A DNA stretch of 38,619 nt from MAG-120531 sp038125995 (GTDB taxonomy: Bacteria; Bacteroidota; Bacteroidia; Flavobacteriales; Flavobacteriaceae): NCBI GenBank assembly GCA_038125995.1, contig JAYPEX010000015.1, positions 1 to 38,619 on the forward strand. Direction: 5' to 3'. A program made the position numbers and the translations under genes. This document shows positions 35,176-38,619 of this stretch, one piece after another. The notes under the pieces are model-generated. The model was given only the letters and a program-made list of their open reading frames with translations. It had not been told where the DNA came from and made no database searches. How positions within the stretch are numbered: position 1 is the stretch's first letter; each line of letters begins with the position of its first letter.

Positions 35176-35183
35176 TATCTTTG
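35176..35183 (+). promoter_or_regulatory. -7 promoter box of the tsaE unit
   Basis: TATCTTTG is an exact TAnnTTTG match placed about 22 bases before the tsaE ATG at 35205, giving a leader near 18 bases. No -33 TTTG was found at normal spacing. Confidence 0.5.
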
Positions 35184-35204
35184 TTTTACTTAAAAAGAAT
35201 TCTA

Positions 35205-35618
35205 ATGACCTACAGTGTTTCAGAACTTTCTAAAACAGCAGAACACATTATAGATAAGGCCTCTTCAAAACTCATTTGCCTTAATGGTGAAATGGGAGCT
35301 GGTAAAACAACCTTGATTAAGGCCCTTATCGCAAAACTTGGATGTGAAGACTCTGGTCAAAGTCCTAGTTTTGGAATTGTCAATTCTTATGAAGATTCCA
35401 AAGGACATACCCTAGCTTATCATTTTGATTTTTATCGAATTGAAGATGAAGAAGAGGCTTATGATATTGGTATTGAAGATTATTTTAACTTTGATGGATG
35501 GATCTTTATCGAATGGTCTGAACGTATTGTCAACCTTTTACCTGAACAATATACTGAAGTACAGTTGAACATCGACAGTCCTAAGAGTAGAACCTTAACT
35601 CTAATTGAACACGAATGA
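35205..35618 (+). CDS. tsaE: tRNA threonylcarbamoyladenosine biosynthesis ATPase
   Basis: A 137-residue P-loop protein of the t6A pathway, which with TsaB and TsaD attaches threonylcarbamoyl to A37 of ANN-decoding tRNAs. Walker A is GEMGAGKTT; SPSFGIVNSYE, the HFDFYRIEDEEEAYDIGIEDYF block and FIEWSERI are all TsaE hallmarks. ATG 35205 gives the normal start; an in-frame TTG at 35181 overlaps the promoter box and is rejected. Its TGA stop overlaps the ATG of the following alanine dehydrogenase gene (ATGA), so they are coupled. Confidence 0.95.
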   Translation: MTYSVSELSKTAEHIIDKASSKLICLNGEMGAGKTTLIKALIAKLGCEDSGQSPSFGIVNSYEDSKGHTLAYHFDFYRIEDEEEAYDIGIEDYFNFDGWIFIEWSERIVNLLPEQYTEVQLNIDSPKSRTLTLIEHE

Positions 35619-36808
35619 TGGAATCACCCTTCAATCCAACAGAACTAATGCCAAAGGAAGAGCGATTAGCGGTCGCTATCAAAAAAGGAAGTTTAATTAT
35701 TGGGCTTCCCAAGGAACGTGAAATGGAAGAAAAAAGGGTGTGTCTCACACCTGATGCCGTAGCAGCGCTAGTTGCTAATGAACACAAAGTCATTGTTGAA
35801 CAAGGTGCAGGTGAACATGCGCATTTTTCAGATAGTGAGTATCACAAGGCAGGTGCCTCCATCGAAAGTGATCCAAAAAAGGTTTTTGAATGTCCTTTAA
35901 TTCTCAAAGTAGCTCCTGTCAATGACCAAGAAATAGAGCTCTTAAAAACTTATAGCACAGTCATCTCTACCTTGAATTTAAAGTCAAAAGACCTTTATTA
36001 CATCAACAAACTCCAAGAGAAAAAGATTACTGCCATCGCTTTAGAGGAACTCACAGAACACGATGGAAGCTTTCCTTTTGTTAGTTCTTTAAGTGAAATT
36101 TCAGGCTTATCTGCTATTTATATCGCTGCAGAATTGATGAGTAAATCCAATGAAGGGAAAGGACAACTCTTTGGAAATATTTCAGGGGTGCCTCCTACAG
36201 AAATTGTCATTTTTGGATCTGGAACCGCAGCCATATGGGCTGCAAAAACCGCTTTAAACCTTGGAGTTTCAGTTAAAATATTTGACAATTCTACTTCAAA
36301 TCTCAGAAAGATACAATCGGAATTAAAACACCCCATATACACTTCTACACTTCAGCCAAAAAACATACTCAAAGCCCTAAGGCGTTGTGATGTGGCTGTT
36401 GGAGCTATTGAATGTCATCACAGAACACCTGTGGTGGTTTCCCAGGACATGGTCTCCTATATGAAGAAAGGGTCTGTGATCATTGATATCAGCATCGATA
36501 GGGGTGGTTGTTTTGAAACCTCTCAACTCACATCACATCAAAAACCTACCTTTAAGAAATTTGATGTCATCCATTACTGTGTTCCCAATATTCCCTCTAG
36601 ATATCCAAAAACTGCATCGGTATCGATGAGTAACATCTGTACTCCCATCCTACTAGACCTTGCTGAAAATGGAGGTATTGACAATGCATTGCGATTGGAT
36701 CAGGGTCTTCAAAACGGAGTCTACCTTTATCAAGGGGTACTTACCAATAGATCTATTGCAGACCAACTGGGATTAACACACACCAATATTAACTTTTTAA
36801 TTTTTTAA
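35615..36808 (+). CDS. ald: Alanine dehydrogenase
   Basis: A 397-residue enzyme of the alanine dehydrogenase/transhydrogenase family, which interconverts L-alanine and pyruvate plus ammonia with NAD. It has the N-terminal GLPKEREMEEKRVCLTPDAV motif with substrate Arg and Lys, the EQGAGEHAHFSDSEY segment, the Rossmann loop GSGTAAIWAA (a variant of the usual GxGxxG), and the Asp of KIFDNS at the end of beta-2, favouring NAD. The terminal HYCVPNIPSRYPKTASVSMSN is typical. A longer N-terminus and the departed glycine loop are common in the Bacteroidota form. It follows tsaE with a 4-base overlap, as often in this phylum. Confidence 0.88.
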   Translation: MMESPFNPTELMPKEERLAVAIKKGSLIIGLPKEREMEEKRVCLTPDAVAALVANEHKVIVEQGAGEHAHFSDSEYHKAGASIESDPKKVFECPLILKVAPVNDQEIELLKTYSTVISTLNLKSKDLYYINKLQEKKITAIALEELTEHDGSFPFVSSLSEISGLSAIYIAAELMSKSNEGKGQLFGNISGVPPTEIVIFGSGTAAIWAAKTALNLGVSVKIFDNSTSNLRKIQSELKHPIYTSTLQPKNILKALRRCDVAVGAIECHHRTPVVVSQDMVSYMKKGSVIIDISIDRGGCFETSQLTSHQKPTFKKFDVIHYCVPNIPSRYPKTASVSMSNICTPILLDLAENGGIDNALRLDQGLQNGVYLYQGVLTNRSIADQLGLTHTNINFLIF

Positions 36809-36809
36809 T

Positions 36810-37193
36810 ATGCCATTTCTCAAGCGATTGGGCTTTTATTTAGCAGGTTTATCTATAGGAATGATCTTTTTAGCTTTTTTTCTAAAAAAGAAATCTGATG
36901 AAACTGGTGTTTCTTTTTGTTATTTACCCAATTGTAGGGTTTTAAAAGACTTTCGATCAAAACCACATCAGTACACTTCAAATCTCTCAGAGTGTATTCA
37001 AAGTGCCGAATTAGATACTACAGGGATCTCACAGGTATTTCTCGATGGTGATATTAATTTCAAGAAGAGTGAACCCAGAAGAGAACCTTGTGGTCACTAT
37101 ATAATCGAGGGTATCTTAAAAGATCGAGAAGTTGAAATTAGCCTCAGCTCTTGTGAAGATCAGGTTACTATAGAAGAAATTATTTTACAATAA
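36810..37193 (+). CDS. DUF4258 domain protein, membrane-anchored
   Basis: A 127-residue protein with one N-terminal helix (about 7-25, FYLAGLSIGMIFLAFFLKKK) that is an anchor or uncleaved signal. The rest is the DUF4258 domain: FCYLPNCRVLKDFRSKP, two separated Cys pairs including EPCGHY and SSCED, and a final strand EEIILQ. The four Cys could form disulfides in the periplasm, which is inference. The function of the family is unknown. It starts one base after the ald stop and shares that transcript. Its 3' end overlaps the convergent proline dehydrogenase gene by 9 bases. Confidence 0.85.
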   Translation: MPFLKRLGFYLAGLSIGMIFLAFFLKKKSDETGVSFCYLPNCRVLKDFRSKPHQYTSNLSECIQSAELDTTGISQVFLDGDINFKKSEPRREPCGHYIIEGILKDREVEISLSSCEDQVTIEEIILQ

Positions 37194-38354
37194 TTTTCTG
37201 CGATTGCGTTCCTTTTTTAGTAAGCTGAGCTCCCTGGAAGTCTGACCAGCTACTGAAGTATTTTCCTCGGCTCTTCTCATCAGATATGGCATCACATCTC
37301 TTACAGGACCAAATGGTAAGTATTTGGATACGTTATATCCTTCTTTTGAAAGATTAAAACTGATGTGATCACTCATTCCATAGAGTTGACCAAACCAAAT
37401 TCTATGATCATTCTTTGCTAAAGCGTACTGATCAATCAGATTCATCAACAGATAATTCGAATCCTCATTATGAGTACCAGCAAAGATTAAAAACGAATCG
37501 ATATGCTCCATCATAAAACATAGAATCGTATTGTAATTTTCATCAGTAGCTGCTTTGGATTCGCATATAGGACTCTTGTATCTCAATTTTTGAGCGCGTT
37601 CGTTTTCCTTTTCCATATAGGCTCCACGAACCAATTTAATTCCAATTTTAAATCCTTTAGACTTAGCTCTTTCAACCAATCCTTTAAGGTATTCTAATCG
37701 ATCCCATCGATAAGCTTGAATAGTGTTGATGACAATCACCTCTTCTTTATTGAATTTTTCCATCAAGTCTTCAAGAAGCTCATCGGCGGCATCTTGCATC
37801 CAACTCTCCTCTGCATCAACTAAAACGGGAATGGAGTTATGAGCAGCCTTTTCACAAATCGCTTCAATGCGATTTACGATACGATTCCAGGATTCAAGAT
37901 CTTTATCGGTCGTTAATTCACCTTGAGATTTCTTTTGATAGATCTCAATTGAGCCCATAGCAGTAGGTTTAAAAACTGCAAATGGAAGCGCCTCTTTTTG
38001 AGTTAAATAACTGAATATATTGAGGATGCGATCTCTGATCTGATCAAAAGAGTACTCTTCTACTTTTCCTTCCACTGAATAGTCAAAAATAGAGTATACA
38101 TTTTTTGAAAAAAGCTTATCGACCGTTTCAATAGAATCATCTTCTGAAACACCCGCGCAAAAATGATCAAAGACAGTAGCTCGTATCAGGCCTTCAACAG
38201 GTAAATGCACCTTGATTGCAAAATTTGTTACAGCAGTCCCTACTTTGACTAGAGGCTCATTTGCTATAAGTTTAAAAAGAAAATAAGCACGCTCTAATTC
38301 AGTGTCTGATTTTAAAGCAAATGCCGTTGCAGTATCCTCAAAAATTCGCTTCAT
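37185..38354 (-). CDS. Proline dehydrogenase
   Basis: A 389-residue monofunctional FAD enzyme that oxidises proline to pyrroline-5-carboxylate and passes electrons to the quinone pool. The barrel is recognised by LPFAVFKPTAMGS, PVLVDAEESWMQDAADEL, NTIQAYRWDRLEYL, IKLVRGAYMEKENERA (FAD and substrate Arg/Glu), FAGTHNEDSN, GQLYGMSDHISFNL and the C-terminal YLPFGPVRDVMPYLMRRAEENTSV with the paired Arg that bind proline. The P5C dehydrogenase partner is not in the window. ATG 38354 is used; a TTG three codons earlier is unnecessary. A consensus promoter box lies 23 bases upstream. Confidence 0.94.
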   Translation of the reverse strand: MKRIFEDTATAFALKSDTELERAYFLFKLIANEPLVKVGTAVTNFAIKVHLPVEGLIRATVFDHFCAGVSEDDSIETVDKLFSKNVYSIFDYSVEGKVEEYSFDQIRDRILNIFSYLTQKEALPFAVFKPTAMGSIEIYQKKSQGELTTDKDLESWNRIVNRIEAICEKAAHNSIPVLVDAEESWMQDAADELLEDLMEKFNKEEVIVINTIQAYRWDRLEYLKGLVERAKSKGFKIGIKLVRGAYMEKENERAQKLRYKSPICESKAATDENYNTILCFMMEHIDSFLIFAGTHNEDSNYLLMNLIDQYALAKNDHRIWFGQLYGMSDHISFNLSKEGYNVSKYLPFGPVRDVMPYLMRRAEENTSVAGQTSRELSLLKKERNRRKLL

Positions 38355-38376
38355 TATTATCAAATTAATAATTACG

Positions 38377-38412
38377 CAAATATAGCTAAGGGGATTTTAT
38401 TATTTATGCAAA
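38377..38412 (-). promoter_or_regulatory. Promoter of the proline dehydrogenase gene
   Basis: Minus-strand TATATTTG (38384 to 38377) is an exact -7 match, with TTTG at 38412-38409 some 24 bases upstream, slightly long for a -33. The predicted leader is about 19 bases. Confidence 0.5.
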
Positions 38413-38446
38413 AATAGTCTTTATTTTGTGTTGAATTTGTGTCTAT

Positions 38447-38619
38447 ATGAAATCGATTAAAACAGCAAACTCTTCCGTCCATTTTGGTACAGAATCGTAT
38501 CGTAAATTAACTGAAACACTTACAGATAAAAACTATTCTTTAGTAATCGTTTTTGTCGATGAGAATACACATGAAAATTGCCTTCCCTATTTTATGGGAA
38601 ATCTAGAAGGTGAATTTCC
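38447..38619 (+). CDS. aroB: 3-dehydroquinate synthase (partial, 5' end)
   Basis: The first 57 codons are present; the gene runs off the right edge. The translation begins MKSIKTANSSVHFGTESY, followed by a helix and the strand YSLVIVFVDENTHENCLPYF, which matches the start of AroB, with the NAD-contacting VDENTH segment and CLPYF typical of Bacteroidota members. AroB makes 3-dehydroquinate from DAHP in the shikimate pathway. The catalytic Zn residues lie beyond the edge. It is divergent from proline dehydrogenase; a TTATTTTG near-match at 38421-38428 may be its -7 box. Confidence 0.85.
   Translation, partial: MKSIKTANSSVHFGTESYRKLTETLTDKNYSLVIVFVDENTHENCLPYFMGNLEGEF

Overview
The window is chromosomal DNA from a member of the Bacteroidota, most likely a marine Flavobacteriaceae. 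The evidence is: AT-rich sequence; PorX, the response regulator of the type IX secretion system; an LpxC-FabZ fusion; an E1 alpha/beta fusion; Bacteroidota-type -7 promoter boxes (TAnnTTTG) 13-20 bases before many first genes; and almost no Shine-Dalgarno sequences. I see no rRNA, tRNA, insertion sequence, prophage or CRISPR array. Nearly all of it is core metabolism and envelope biogenesis.

Layout. 1-326 is the 5' part of a 2-oxoglutarate/Fe(II) oxygenase. It is divergent from a fused 2-oxoacid dehydrogenase E1 (425-2401). A minus-strand metal efflux operon follows (7250 down to 2398): a small secreted His-rich protein, a CzcA-type RND pump and a CzcB-type adaptor, with no outer-membrane channel. 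The small gene is split by a 100-N scaffold gap flanked by an identical 55-bp sequence; merging the two copies restores one 132-codon frame. Next are a PepSY membrane protein, an M14 carboxypeptidase-like lipid-free secreted protein, an amidase lipoprotein and a serine beta-lactamase-like hydrolase. A minus-strand unit carries a helicase, a glycosyltransferase and menB with one-base spacing, followed by an M19 dipeptidase, a divergent TruA, a DUF2461 protein and a four-helix membrane protein.

18708-25860 is a complete histidine operon, hisG-D-C-B-H-A-F-IE, transcribed leftwards. Its leader encodes a 17-residue peptide with three His codons (HSHLH), followed by mutually exclusive pause, antiterminator and terminator hairpins: a classical translation-coupled attenuator. 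Right of it are a prohibitin-like protein and FabG, then SucD with its own promoter and terminator, and a lipid A cluster (HD hydrolase, lpxD, lpxC-fabZ, lpxA, efp).

The right end holds porX, then tsaE, alanine dehydrogenase and a DUF4258 protein in one unit, a convergent proline dehydrogenase, and the 5' end of aroB.

Four of five convergent gene pairs overlap at their stop codons, so there is no room between them for terminators. I found no clearly unprecedented system. The points best worth checking are the his attenuator, the small His-rich protein of the efflux operon, the divergent TruA, and two palindromes sitting on likely promoters.
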